This document shows positions 41,350 to 52,422 of a DNA stretch of 59,918 bases, piece after piece. Every line of letters starts with the position of its first letter. The first letter of the stretch is position 1. The stretch comes from Blastocladiella britannica (Eukaryota; Blastocladiomycota; Blastocladiomycetes; Blastocladiales; Blastocladiaceae). The position numbers and the translations under genes are program-made. The DNA is taken from the NCBI GenBank assembly GCA_025349905.2, contig MU624554.1, forward strand, positions 1 through 59,918, written 5' to 3'. Under the pieces are notes generated by a model that saw only the letters and a list, made by a program, of their open reading frames with translations, ran no database searches and was not told where the DNA came from.

Positions 41350-42642
41350 TCAATTTTTGATCTTGTAAAAACACACTCCCAAGGCCATGCCGGCAAACAG
41401 CACCCCGCCGCCAATGAGGTACATCACCACGGACGCAGCGGCACCGCCGATTCGCGTCCGATCATGCGCGTCCGAGGCCATCCCGAGCAACACCGCCATG
41501 ACCAGGCCCACAAAGCCTAGGGCCGCGGGAACGCGGCGCGCGGCAGCGACTCCCAGCCGTACAAAGTCGCCCCAGGTCAGATCGGGAGAAAGCATGGCGA
41601 CCTTGCTCCGCGCCGACTCCCTGAGGGCATCGTAAATAAAGGGAGTCTCCCGCATGGCGGTGATGATCCTGTACGCTTGCGCCGAGAGCGCGCCGTCCAC
41701 AAACGCGTCGTCCAGTGCCGCTCGCCGCCGGCATGCATCCCGCACCTGCTCGTTCGACAAGAGAGCGTGCCATACACTGATATCGTCCCGGTGCACCGCC
41801 ACGCCCACGGCCGTGTCAATGACCGCGTCCGAGAGATTCCCAAACAACATCATCATTGGCAGGCCCGGTGGCGGCCCACTCCCTTGAAGCAGCCTGCGGA
41901 CCGCAGCCTCATCGCCCAGCGCGCACGCACAAAGTAAGCGATTGTCTGTCTCTCCAGGAGGCAAGTCGTCATCGCCGTCGTCGCCGTCCGCTTCGCCGAG
42001 CATGGCAGCGCGTTCGGATGGCGTCGCGGCGGAAATGGCGTCCAGCACGTCGGTCCAGCGCCAGCTTTGAAGGACTGATTGGGGAAGGTTGAGCGCAGTG
42101 GGCCACCAAATCGGCGAGTAGATCACGATCTTGCGGACAACAGGCGCCCAGTGTGCTGGGACGGAGCGGTTATCTGGGTGCGAGGTGTGCCCAAAACAGC
42201 TCCAGACCGTCAGGCCAACGCGGAGCCGCCACGTTTGTCGATCAGGGAAAGGGAGGAATGCATTTGGCCCGAGAAAGGAGGAGAGTCCTTCGAGGTCGCC
42301 GCTGCGGATGGCGGCAGTGAATCCGAGCTGCAGCGTCGTGAGGCATGGGCCGTGCTGCTTGCGCGGCCATTTGGATGGGGAATGCCAACCATAGCGATCA
42401 CACACTGCGCGCACCGCACTCCAGTCCTGTCGTACCACCATGGCCCAGTGGAAATGCTCTGCCGCGAATCCGGCCTCGGAAAAGGTTCGCATCGCTTTGC
42501 ATGTTTGTCGTAATCGTCCAGCATCGGCCGGGTGCGGCAAGAAGCAGCAGAGCTCTTCCAGGAGCTCGTCCGGAAGGGATACGAGCCAATGCGTGTCGTT
42601 GTCACCCTTATTGCCGTCATCCTCAGCGGCTTTGCCAATCAT
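41350..42642 (-). CDS. F-box protein with C-terminal membrane helices
   Basis: A single exon of 430 residues from a clear ATG. The N-terminus has the F-box 'LVSLPDELLEELCCFLPHPA' followed by 'GRLRQTCKAMRTF', the two-helix Skp1-binding motif. The middle is helical and ankyrin-like, with an acidic break 'ADGDDGDDDLPPGE'. The C-terminal 70 residues contain two hydrophobic helices ('VPAALGFVGLVMAVLLGM' and 'ASVVMYLIGGGVLFAGMALG') ending in a short basic tail 'FYKIKN'. That makes it a candidate membrane-bound SCF receptor, perhaps at the ER; this is inference. It is related in plan to the F-box gene at 6029-7258 but has membrane helices the latter lacks. Confidence 0.7.
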   Translation of the reverse strand: MIGKAAEDDGNKGDNDTHWLVSLPDELLEELCCFLPHPADAGRLRQTCKAMRTFSEAGFAAEHFHWAMVVRQDWSAVRAVCDRYGWHSPSKWPRKQHGPCLTTLQLGFTAAIRSGDLEGLSSFLGPNAFLPFPDRQTWRLRVGLTVWSCFGHTSHPDNRSVPAHWAPVVRKIVIYSPIWWPTALNLPQSVLQSWRWTDVLDAISAATPSERAAMLGEADGDDGDDDLPPGETDNRLLCACALGDEAAVRRLLQGSGPPPGLPMMMLFGNLSDAVIDTAVGVAVHRDDISVWHALLSNEQVRDACRRRAALDDAFVDGALSAQAYRIITAMRETPFIYDALRESARSKVAMLSPDLTWGDFVRLGVAAARRVPAALGFVGLVMAVLLGMASDAHDRTRIGGAAASVVMYLIGGGVLFAGMALGVCFYKIKN

Positions 42643-42722
42643 ATTTCCTTCAAGTATTTTGCGCCACTATTTTTTTGAAGAGAGCATTTTAGAGTAATTC
42701 CACATACTGGATTGGATCAACT
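42643..42722. promoter_or_regulatory. 80-bp divergent promoter (F-box / PH-domain genes)
   Basis: Eighty bases lie between the two start codons. The stretch is A/T-rich and includes a TATTTTTTTGAAGA-type block in its left half. Confidence 0.4.
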
Positions 42723-45096
42723 ATGGCATCGTCGTCATCGCCGTCGTCAGCCCTGTCGGAGCTCGTGTGCTCGCTCACCTCCCTGGCGCACCTGGCAGCG
42801 CTGGTGCAGTTCCCTGCGGTCGAGATCCAAGGCCGCGGATCGTCTCTGGGACAGGCAGTAGCATCAACAGCAACAGATTCTCCAACGCCCGCACAACAGC
42901 AGCAACACCCAAATAGCGCGCGCATTGAATTCACCATTCCTTCGGCAGCCCATCTCGCCCAGCTTCCCCCGGCTTTGATCCAGTGTGCAGTGCATGACAG
43001 CATCTCCACGGATCCCACCTCGGCTCAACAGCGGATCATGCTTCCGCTGCAGATCTCCATCTCACTGCCACAACTGGCGTCCATTTACCAGTCGACAATT
43101 GCCGCCGACGCCGAGCGGCTCACGGTGGCTGTTCGTGGAGCGCACGCCGCAGCGCGAACCGTTGCAGTCCCACCTTACACGCACGCGTCGCTGAAACTGG
43201 CCCGCGCCGAGCTTCTTGCATCGGTTCCGACGATCGAGGCAGCCGCACGTGCGCTCGCAGTTTCAACTGCTTCGCTTGCTGCGCTCGTAGGCACAACGCA
43301 TCACCACTCGCAAGAATCGCTCATGGTGCGCGTGGCATACGTGGTCGCGGGCACTCTGGACGTGGTCAAGGCCGCCAAGAGATCGGTCGCGGGCCACGTC
43401 ATGGTGGACGCTGCTCATCGCGTGATGGACCAGATGCGCGGCGCCACGGCTAAAGTCGCTGCCAAGCTCAAGGAGCAGCGCAGCAGTGGCTCATTTTCCG
43501 AGAGTACCGGACCCACGGCACCGGGAATGGCGGGTCTTGCCGCAAACGCAGCTGTGGTGGCGCCCTCGGACTCTGGCCTGGTGTCGCCTCGGCCCTCTGC
43601 GGCTGCACAACTGCGCAACAAGGCGCCCAAGCTCCTAAACCTTGTCCGTCAGATGCAGCTCCAGGCGCAGCAGAGTCTGGAAGGTGCCGTTGGCGCCGGC
43701 TCTGGTGCCGCAGAAACGCAATCGCAGCAGCAGCAGCGGCAGCAACATGTCCCCTCTTCACCCGCGCTCACTAGACCGACGACTCTGTCGCTGGACGACT
43801 CGACCTCGCGCTTCATCCGGTCCATGCATTTGCTGTTGGACATGGCGCAGTCTGCCGCCACCCACTATGCAACACGCGTCTCGACCAAGGCAACCGCCGC
43901 TGGTGGCACGCCATGGGGGATCAGCGTCCCGAGCCCACGTACGCTGCGAGATCTTCGTGGTGGGAGTGACATGGTTTCTGCCCTGGGCGCTGAGCTTGGA
44001 AGCTCGGCATCGTCGTCGGGCACGCTGGGGGGCGATTTGGTCGGCGCATCACCATCGTCGTCGGCGACAGCAACTGCCGGTGCAGTCGCACGTGGGTGGA
44101 TTTCGCGCGCAGTCGACATGGCCAAGCGCGGCGACTTGAGCGGCAGTGGCAGTAGCAGTAGTTACAGCAACAACAACAAGCCTCTAGTGACCAACTTATC
44201 GGCCATGTTCCCAGTGACGGATGCGAATGGGCGTATTTCAACGCTGCCGCCCGGTACCGAACCAGGTTCCATTGGAATTGAATCGACTGCGCCGCCCATG
44301 CCAACTGCTTCTTTTATGGCGAGTGAGCAATACGCTGCCTTGAGGTATCCTTTTTTTCTCGGTGCTTCTGCGCAATAGACTCACTCGAAAAAAAACAGTA
44401 TTCCTCGCAATCCTGGCAACAATGACCCAAATTCGCTGGCAGAGCGGCTGTACCCCACCATTTCGGCCCACAACTTTAATCCAGACCACGTTCCGGCGTT
44501 CCCCGTCCCACTGTCGTCGCGCTTGGGTACATTTGCATTGGTCAGCATGGAGCAGGATGAACGGCTGCGCAAGCCGATGCAATCCAAGAGCGTGGTGGCC
44601 AAGGTAGCCGACAAGCTGCGGCACAAGGGCCAAGGCGACGTACTCTGCCCAGGAAAATGGACAAAGTCGTGGATCGAGCTGGACCTGAGTCTCCTTGCAC
44701 GACACGAGCTCGTGATTGTCCCTCTGATTCGGATTCAAATCCACGGCGAGGACGGCGAAGTCAAGGACCACTACATGGTTCGATTATATTTTTTATCATT
44801 GGATTGGATCAGTTCATTCACTGCTTTTCTGAGTACGGTAGGCTGATACCCTTGCTCAGGCCCATCCATTCTCTCTTGTGCATGCGGTGGTCGAACATGC
44901 AAAGGAGGTGACCAAGTTCCACGACGTGATCCGTGTGCGGCTCGTCTCTGGTGTCAACTTGCTGTTGCACGTTGGCTCGCAACGGCGCGATACGTGGATG
45001 GGTCACCTACGCTGTGAGACCCGCCGCGCTGGAACGGGCGGCAAATCGGCGCCTACTTCTCCCATGCGTCAGGCGCATGTGCTGTCCACTCATTAA
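42723..45096 (+). CDS. PH-domain protein, otherwise unrecognised
   Basis: Three exons (42723-44344, 44399-44777, 44860-45096) give 745 residues. The C-terminal part is PH-like: 'GKWTKSWIELDLSLLARHEL', then strands, then 'DHYMAHPFSLVHAVVEHAKE' and 'GVNLLLHVGSQRRDTWMGHL' with the conserved Trp of the last helix. The first 330 residues are helical with Ala-rich repeats, followed by Ser/Gln/Gly-rich linkers. PH domains often bind phosphoinositides and place a protein at a membrane; no enzymatic domain is seen. The third exon join (donor GTTCGA) is supported by phase and by completing the PH domain. The protein ends in a basic Ser-rich tail. Confidence 0.68.
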
Positions 45097-45209
45097 CTCT
45101 ATTTTTTGCGTTATTACTTTTGGAAGTTTATCCCTGCAGTAGTACCCAACCAAATATACTCCTTAAATTGTCGATAATCCACCAACACACTACAATTCTG
45201 GTTAAAATA

Positions 45210-46578
45210 ATGGATCCACACCAAAAGACATTGGAACAGCTCAGCGATCGGAAAGTAATAGGGGCACAGATTGTTGGCTTGCTGGTATCCGTATTGGCCA
45301 CTTTTTCGAGCGTCCGACGTGCGATCCAGCGGCCGAGCCCTTTTTATTTAACGACGCTCTTGACCGCCGTGCCGCTCTTGTTTGCCGATGTCTGGTATTT
45401 CCTGACTATTTACGAGATCACATCCACGGTGTGTGCGAGTTGGTTTTTGGGAATGGGAGTTAGGAAGCTGATCAACGCAACGTTAATGCCAAAGAATAGC
45501 GAATTGATTATCCGGGCACTGGCAACCATGTTGTCGTGTGCAACCATGGCTGGAGTCACGATTGCCCGATTGCGAGGTACTGGGTCTCTTGAACGTAACT
45601 TGTATAACAACAACGCTGAAACGATTGCCTTAGTGTTCGTCACCCCCAATACGCTTCCGTGGCTGACGAGACGAATGTTTCTCGTCATCATCGTGGCCAT
45701 TGTCATTGAAGTGGTGGGAACCACCGGCGTACTGGGAGCGTCGTATGTGCTGCAGTTGAAAGGGCAGCCATATCTCACATCGCACCCATGGCGCACGCCG
45801 GCAGTGATGGTGCAGCTGGCCACGTCGAGCTTTAGCGACCTGGTTGCATCGTGGATGACGTTTCGAGTTGTGTGGACCATTCGAGCACGAGTCCTCAAGG
45901 GCGGGATCTCTAGTTTCGAGTCGACAGGCGCAATGGGATCCAACGCCGGCCGGCATTCGCAACATCAGCAGCAGCAAGCTCACAATGGGAATCCTCTGCA
46001 CTCTGTCGATGTGCTGACAGCAAGCTCTGCGGCGCTGATGGCTGGCTCCGCGGCGCATTTGCCCGATGGCAGTGGGACTGCCATGGGCAAGTCGCAATTG
46101 ATGATCGACACAAAGCATCACCTGCCAGTCTCGCTCCCGCATCCGCAGTTACGATCGCAGCCTCAGACTCAGAACCAATCGCCGCGTGAAGTGGAGTCCA
46201 CTCGCGCTTCCTCGCACGATCAGGGATTCTTCCGTGATCTCAAGACCCTGTGGAGCCATACCACCGGCGGCGAGCCCAACAACCTCCAACGTAAGGCTGC
46301 ACAAAAGCGCCGGCGATTTCTGGCCACGTCAGCTGGTGTGATGGTCGTCCAGATGCTCATGATCGTATTGACCATGTCTGCCCTGGTGATATTTTCGTTG
46401 ACAGCGGGGAACATGCTTGGTTCGCTTCCCTTTCACTACATTTCACAATTTTCAGGTCCATTAACAGAGTAACAATGCAGGCGATACGCTTTGCGCAGTT
46501 CTGTCTCGGTGCTACGTGCTGGGAAATATTGTATCTTGGTATGCGAGCCATCCATTTTTACTCTGCAAGCTCAACTGA
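45210..46578 (+). CDS. Multi-pass (seven-TM-like) membrane protein, unknown family
   Basis: Exon 1 is 45210-46419; I favour a 61-bp intron (46420-46480, donor GTTCGC, acceptor GCAG) and a last exon 46481-46578, 435 residues in all. Read without splicing, the frame ends at 46472. The spliced version adds 'GDTLCAVLSRCYVLGNIVSW', which would supply a seventh helix. Helices are near residues 17-37, 46-72, 100-120, 145-180, 195-220, 375-405 and the tail. Between helices 5 and 6 is a 140-residue Ser/Gln/His-rich loop. The plan resembles orphan receptor-like proteins of zoosporic fungi. The gene at 56659-57791 has a similar plan but low sequence identity. No function can be assigned. Confidence 0.6.
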
Positions 46579-46693
46579 CAAACAGCTTTAAAAAAACATA
46601 GGGCTCTCATCACCGAGGTCGCAGTGCGGCGATAATTCATATGCAAGGGAAGAGAAAGTCAAATGTAAAAAAAGGGGGAAGTGAATCCCCTTT

Positions 46694-47798
46694 TCACTTT
46701 TCTGCACCATCCACGTCCATTGACACGTCCTCGTCCGCCTCGGCCGACTTGGCCAGACTCTCTCTGAGTTCGGGCTTCATGGTCCACTTGTGCTGGTATG
46801 GGCCGCGCGTCACATGTACCGCCACCTCGTTGAGCACCTCCTTGAGGTATGTCATGGGTTCCTGCGTGCGCTCCTGGAGGGTTTTGAGGTCCCAGTACGT
46901 GTATTCGCGCAGCAGCGTGATGAGAGTGGTGCGGAGATCAGCGCGCGACATGGTTTTGGTCAGGCGCACGCCCTCACGACGGACCGGCTTTTTTGTTTGG
47001 TTGTTTGGATCAGTCAACGCAAAACAAAAAATCAAAATGAATCGCGTATACTTGAGCACTGGCAATCACACGATGCGCGGGCTGGTTGCCATTCGAGTAT
47101 AGACCTTCGACCATTTGGTTTTTAATGTGCTGATCGGCCGAAATGGCCTCGAGCGTCTGCTTTTTGGGGGCAGAGCGAGCACGTGAAAGGGCAATGTAGG
47201 CAGGATCCTTGATGGAAGGGGTAAGGGACATTTCGCCGTGTGCATAGGCCTCAATATGATCCGATCCTGTGAGAGGCAAGGGGTACCAATTGTCATTTTT
47301 CAGAAAATGTAATGGTGTACAGCAGCACGTACGCCCGCGCGCCGTGGCCAGCTCCGAGAAGGCAAAGGTGGTGGGGATCGGAACCGGAGTGGCAGTGAAT
47401 GACCGCGGAAGCTTGACGGCAGCCGTGGGCACGTCATGCAGCTCGACTGCGTACTTTGTGACCGGCCGTGCGTGTCTGGACACACGGTCTGGGGTGAGTC
47501 AAAAGAGCATTGGTCCATTTCAAGGAATGAAAAGAGCGCCTTACTGGCACATGAGCGAGCCAAGGGAAGTGCCCGGAGAGGCAGCGCGCCACTCGTCCGC
47601 GAGCCACTTGGGCACCTTGACCAGAAGTGCCGACGGGCGTGCGGGTCCCTTGCTGGCAGCGGAGCGCGACGCAAGCGAGAAGCGCGGTGTTTCGGCCAGG
47701 ACCTCGCGCAGGAACTTTGGCTTTGTCGGCGCCCCCGGTGGTGCGACACCAGTGGCAGGCGCAGTTGTGGCCGCAGGTGGTACTGGGCGCGAGGACAT
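46694..47798 (-). CDS. TFG2: Transcription factor IIF beta subunit (Rap30/Tfg2)
   Basis: Four exons on the minus strand (47798-47545, 47475-47333, 47266-47052, 46987-46694) give 301 residues. The N-terminal dimerisation part has 'LLVKVPKWLADEWRAASPG', the TFIIF-beta hallmark. The linker contains 'QHIKNQMVEGLYSNG'. The C-terminal winged helix reads 'RREGVRLTKTMSRADLRTTL', 'LLREYTYWDLKTLQERTQEP', 'MTYLKEVLNEVAVHV' and 'GPYQHKWTMKPELRE'. The protein escorts RNA polymerase II to the promoter. In the first intron the acceptor ending at 47476 is needed for phase; an AG a few bases upstream is not. It faces TAPT1 across a 40-bp promoter made of nested palindromes. Confidence 0.93.
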
Positions 47799-47838
47799 TT
47801 CTCTTTGTTTTGATCAAATTTTTTCAAAGAGAAAACAC
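47799..47838. promoter_or_regulatory. 40-bp divergent promoter built of nested palindromes (TFG2 / TAPT1)
   Basis: The arm TTTCTCTTTG (47798-47807) is matched perfectly by CAAAGAGAAA (47825-47834). Between them lies a second perfect palindrome, TTTGATCAAA (47809-47818). Together they occupy almost the whole gap between the two start codons, so the sequence reads nearly the same on both strands. Confidence 0.65.
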
Positions 47839-50800
47839 ATGAGGGACGACGACGGCACGCCCATGCCACCACCGCCAAGGCCCGAGCCTCCGTCGCAACT
47901 GTCGCCGTCGTCACCGTCCTCGGCTGCTCCAACACCGCTGGCTGATCGACGTCCCTCCCTCGTCACTTCGCGTCCGCGGCTGCTGCCGCCCTTGTTGCCT
48001 TCCACTTCCTCTACCGCCATCGATGCGCCTCTCTCGGCGCCAGTGCGTCCCCTCTCGGCACCACCGACCATGCCTGACCGACCGCCCTCTGTCTCCACCC
48101 CCGTGGATCTGCCATTGCCCCCCACCGCTCCTCCCAAAATCGCGCTCAATGCGTACCTTGGCGCGCTGCTCTATGGCCCCGACATGCCCCAGGGCGCCGA
48201 TATCAAGTCAGAGCGCGTGTCCAACTTTCTCGGCGTGCCTCTTGAGCTGGAGAAGGTCCCTTTTTGGCATTCTCATTCTTAAGGATGAATGATTGACACG
48301 TAATGCAATCCAGACGCTGGGCCTCGGATACTTGATCTGCTTCGACTCCTTTTTGGGCATCTTTACCATCTTGCCGCTCAGGGTGTGTATGGCCATCAAG
48401 GCTGCGGTGCTCTGGCCGCTCCATCGTGGACCCGGGTTCCATCGCTTTCATCTCATGGATGTCTGGCGCGCCGTGATCATGGCTGCAGCATGTGCCGCAC
48501 TGTATCAAATCGATCCTGTACGGGCTCTTTTTCATACTTTGATAGTTACTCTGCCCAATGCTGAGTATGATTCAACTCCAGAGCTGGCTGTACCACACGA
48601 TTCGCGGCCAATGTATGTGTGACCGCTTTATCATTCATAATTCCAACGCACTCACGCACACACGGAATCACGGGTATTTCGAGACAGCCATGATGAAGCT
48701 CTACGTCATCTTCAACCTGCTGGAAGTGTGTGATCGCCTTTGCTGCTCGTTTGGAATGGACATTATGGACTCGCTCTTTGCCCGATCCGTGAAAAAGGCT
48801 TCCCCGCAGGCACTCCCGCTTGCCGTTCACTTTGTCTTGGCTGGAATATATGTGAGCACGTACTTTTCTTTTGCTATTACCATTTCCGTTGAGCTGACGT
48901 CCCTTTTCTTGTCGCAGCCATTCATTCCATTGTCTTGTACTACCAAATGGTTACCTTGAACGTATCAATCAACTCGTACTCGAATGGCCTACTGCCGCTC
49001 CTGATCTCAAACCAGTTTGTGGAAATCAAATCCAACGTGTTTAAGCGCTACGACGTTGAGAATCTCTTTCAGTTGACGTGCGCTGGTACGATACCCAAGT
49101 TTTTTTTTTATGTCGATGCCCGAAATTAATTATGATTTAAAACAGATATGGTCGAGCGCGTCAATTTGACGGTCTTTCTGTCGCTCAATGTTGCGCGCAA
49201 CTTTTTGGAACTGCTCAACAATACCGATACTCCAACCATGCTTCCGCTCGCGATTCCATACCTGCAGGTAGCGTTTCCAGCTGCTTGGACAGATCTATCG
49301 TGGAATGCACCGGCCCATCTGCTGGCGGCCGCCAACTGGATCGTCGCCCACATGCCCGCGACGCTAGCCGACCTGGCAGCCGTGTTTCCTAACAGCGTTG
49401 CTGCCTGGTGGGACCAAGTGACTGTTACGTTTCCCGCATTTGCATCCGCAATCGTGGCCGACACACATCAAATATTCGCAGCACTGCCGGACCTGTCGAT
49501 GGCGTGGTGGCAGCCGATCGCGGGCCAGCAGTCGGTTCCGGCCTGGCTCGCGCTCGCGATCGACGTCTTGACCCCGGCGCTGGCGGTGGCCGGGTCCGAG
49601 GTGCTCGTGGACTCGCTCAAGCATGCATTCATCACCAAGTTCAACGCCCACCGGCCCGACGACGTGTACCGGCGGTTTCGGCGCGTGTTGTGTGCGGACT
49701 TGGTTAGCGCTGCGTGGGTGCAGGGTCCTACCCCCGCCGCCACCATCACGGCCACGACCACCTCTCCGAGCGCAGCAGGGACCCGCGATCATACGCCCGT
49801 GCGTCGGCCTGCTGTTCACAACAGCAATAGTGGCGGTGGCGAAGCCTTTTTGATGCCTCACGCCGCTATTGCTGCTGCTGCTGTTGCCACCGCCACTGTT
49901 GTAGTGACTCCAACCTTGGCGAAATCCACGACACCGGCACCACCATCTACGTCAACAGCATCCACGCCTATGTCACCACCACCACCCCCGCTGTCCGACT
50001 CGGTACCAGCCATCGACGGCGGGGAAACGTCCGACACCAACACCGTCACGCATCCGTCGCCGCCGCGGCGCGGCCGATCGCCCGTGCATCTCCCTCGCCT
50101 TGCAGTGGGGCCGACCCCGACCAACAGCAGTGGTGGTGGAGGCCGCGACTCGAGTCTCTTGGGTTTTCGCGCATCGTCGCGGTCCGTGACGCCGACCGGT
50201 GGCAGCGGGACCCGCACGCCACTGCTGGTTCCGACCGCCATATCGACCGTCATGGCCATGTACACGCTCCCGTCTCTGCCACCGCCGCAGTCGTCGTCGT
50301 TGCGGCCGCATCACCTCCACCAGTCGCCAGTGTCTCCGCGCACGCCGCGCACGCAGCTCAGTCGGTCAGCGAGCCGCGCGCGTATGATGGCTGCAGCCCC
50401 ACACACCGGGACTGCGAATGGGACCGCGGATGATGGACTCGAAGCGGGCCCGACCATTGCCCAGGACATGGCTCCGCACGTCGCCCGCCGGATCGGGTTC
50501 GGCGCTTTACCCCTTGCCGTGGTCACTGTTCGAATGGCGCTGGACCTGCTGGAGGCGGCCGAGGTCACATGGGGCGTCTCGTGGACCGATCCGCCACCGG
50601 CGCTGCGGCTGGACTCTGGCGCGGCCGCGCGATGGGCGACTGTCGCGTGGGAGTCGGCAACTTCCGCGGTTGCGATGGCGGTCGGGTCCTTGGTTCAAGC
50701 GTACCAGTGGTACGAACTGGCTGATCTGCCGCCGCCGCCGCCTTCTGTTACGAGTGCGCTGGCGGCATGGCATTCTGCGCTGTCTTTGTGCGCGCCAATT

Positions 50801-51066
50801 GCTGCCCGCGCTGCTTTTCTGTTTGATCAGTATGTGATCCTGGGGTCGATCGCCTTGGCGCTGTTTTTGACGCACGTACCATTTTCATGTTACCGTCGCT
50901 GTGCCCTGTTTTAATAGAATGGAAATGAAACAGGCTGCTCTCCATCAAAGTCGTGCTCGGGATGGCACTCCTCGACCAGTGCTTGCACATGCAGCGCAAA
51001 TGGACCGCCTCTGGTGAAGTGGTGCTCCCGATCGGCGAACCCGGTGCCAAAAAGCAGAAAAAGTAG
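47839..51066 (+). CDS. TAPT1: TAPT1-family membrane protein (one phase conflict)
   Basis: Exons: 47839-48255, 48314-48517, 48582-48612, 48688-48851, 48918-49085, 49146-50829 and 50934-51066. Family blocks are strong: 'VSNFLGVPLELEKTLGLGYL' then 'ICFDSFLGIFTILPLR', 'SWLYHTIRGQSMMKLYVIFN', 'LLEVCDRLCCSFGMDIMDSL', 'HSIVLYYQMVTLNVSINSYS' and 'NQFVEIKSNVFKRYDVENLF'. TAPT1 (yeast Emp65) is an ER/ciliary-base membrane protein. At the junction 48851/48918 the intron looks perfect (GTGAGC...GCAG) but the upstream exon ends in phase 0 while the downstream exon needs one carried base. The 3' end is also uncertain: a GTATGT donor at 50830 leads in frame to 'LLSIKVVLGMALL', whereas unspliced reading ends near 50914. 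The N-terminus and a 330-residue loop are Pro/Ser-rich. Confidence 0.82.
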
Positions 51067-51143
51067 CCACAATAAATGTACTGTAAAATTTTGTTTTGAC
51101 ACTCGTCACCAGTGGTGACAAAAGAAAAGAACAACACCCCTTC

Positions 51144-52217
51144 TTACGCCGACGCCAGCTGTTTGAGGACCGGCGCCTCGCGCTGGAACGACTCGAGCAA
51201 CGTCGGGTGGTGGATGCCCAGAATCTCTTGCAGGTCCGAGCTGGTCTGGTCCATGCGGCCGTGCTCAATGAGCGCATACGTCTCGAGTAGTGACTCGATC
51301 TCGGTCACGTCCATGCCGGGCTTAGCCTGCTGGAGCAGCTTGGACGCTTCCGACAGCGCGATCTTTTCCGGAACCACCAGGCGACCGAGGGCCTTGGAAA
51401 GGTTGTCCGCCACCTCCTTGGCGTCCACGGCCACGGGTCCCGTCAGCGTGATGGTTTGGCCTTGGATGCGCGAAGAGACCGTGGGCTGGATCGCAATGCG
51501 CGCCATGGCTTGGCCGAGCACCTGGAGGTCCAGCGGCGCAATCTTGCGGCCGTCCGACAACGGGACCGGGAGCTTGCCGTCCTTGACGATCTGCTTGGCG
51601 TACGTGAGGAAGTTCTGCAGGAAGAAGTTGGCCCGCACCACCACCTTGTTGGGGATCTTGCACGCCTTGAAGTCGTTCTCCAGCGACTGGTGCTGGACGA
51701 GCTGCGTGCACTGCAGTGCCCCGCCGGTGCTCATCCCCTCCGACTGCGCCGCATGCGTCCCCGTCCACGAGAGGAACACCGCGTTCTGGACGCCCGCCTT
51801 CTCGGCCTCGGCGATGATGGCGCGCGTGGACTCGTACTTGTTGGGGCGGGTGGGAGGAATGATCACGATCGTGTCGACGCCCTGGAGACCCTCGGTCATT
51901 CCCTGGGGCTTGTTTTGCTGCGACCACTTGTCTATGATTGGTTGTATGTGTTCGTGGTTGTTATCGGTGATCCGGTGCTCAAGACAAACGGAAAAATAAA
52001 AGCCAAACATACGCTCGCGGAACTCGACCTTGTTCTCAAGGCGGCGGAGATCAACGTGCTCATGGGCACATTCCTTGTCGCTGCACCCGAGCACGAGCTT
52101 GGAGAACTTGTCGGTGCCGAGCGCGGCAATGGAGTTGGCAACAGCTGCGCCGGTGCAGCCATTGGCCGAGGTGATGAAGATGACAGGAGCTTTGGGTTGG
52201 CCAGAGGTGGACGACAT
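51144..52217 (-). CDS. NmrA-like NAD(P)-binding protein
   Basis: Two exons (52217-52013, 51931-51144) give 330 residues. The N-terminus 'KAPVIFITSANGCTGAAVAN' is a Rossmann strand-turn-helix of the atypical SDR (NmrA/HSCARG) type, followed by 'GVDTIVIIPPTRPNKYESTR', 'NAVFLSWTGTHAAQSEGMST' and 'KVVVRANFFLQNFLTYAKQI'. The usual YxxxK catalytic pair is not evident, as in NmrA-type redox sensors, so it may sense NADP rather than catalyse; that is inference. The C-terminal helices 'GMDVTEIESLLETYALIEHG' are typical of the fungal members. The region before the ATG is rich in GGTTGGTTGG on the plus strand. An 81-bp intron splits a codon in phase 1. Confidence 0.83.
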   Translation of the reverse strand: MSSTSGQPKAPVIFITSANGCTGAAVANSIAALGTDKFSKLVLGCSDKECAHEHVDLRRLENKVEFRERMFGFYFSVCLEHRITDNNHEHIQPIIDKWSQQNKPQGMTEGLQGVDTIVIIPPTRPNKYESTRAIIAEAEKAGVQNAVFLSWTGTHAAQSEGMSTGGALQCTQLVQHQSLENDFKACKIPNKVVVRANFFLQNFLTYAKQIVKDGKLPVPLSDGRKIAPLDLQVLGQAMARIAIQPTVSSRIQGQTITLTGPVAVDAKEVADNLSKALGRLVVPEKIALSEASKLLQQAKPGMDVTEIESLLETYALIEHGRMDQTSSDLQEILGIHHPTLLESFQREAPVLKQLASA

Positions 52218-52422
52218 GTTGGTTTGGTTGGTTGGTGGTGGTTGGTGGTTGGTGTTGGATGGAGAAATGTGGAGGGCAAATGAAGGAGAGAAAGGGACGG
52301 GGGGCGAGGGGACTCGATTATATAGGAGAGCACCAGTTGAGTGAGACTCGTCGTGGCGGCAAGACATTGCAGCGAGACAACGACAAAAAGAAAAAACGGA
52401 AAGAAGCAACAAACGAGACATT

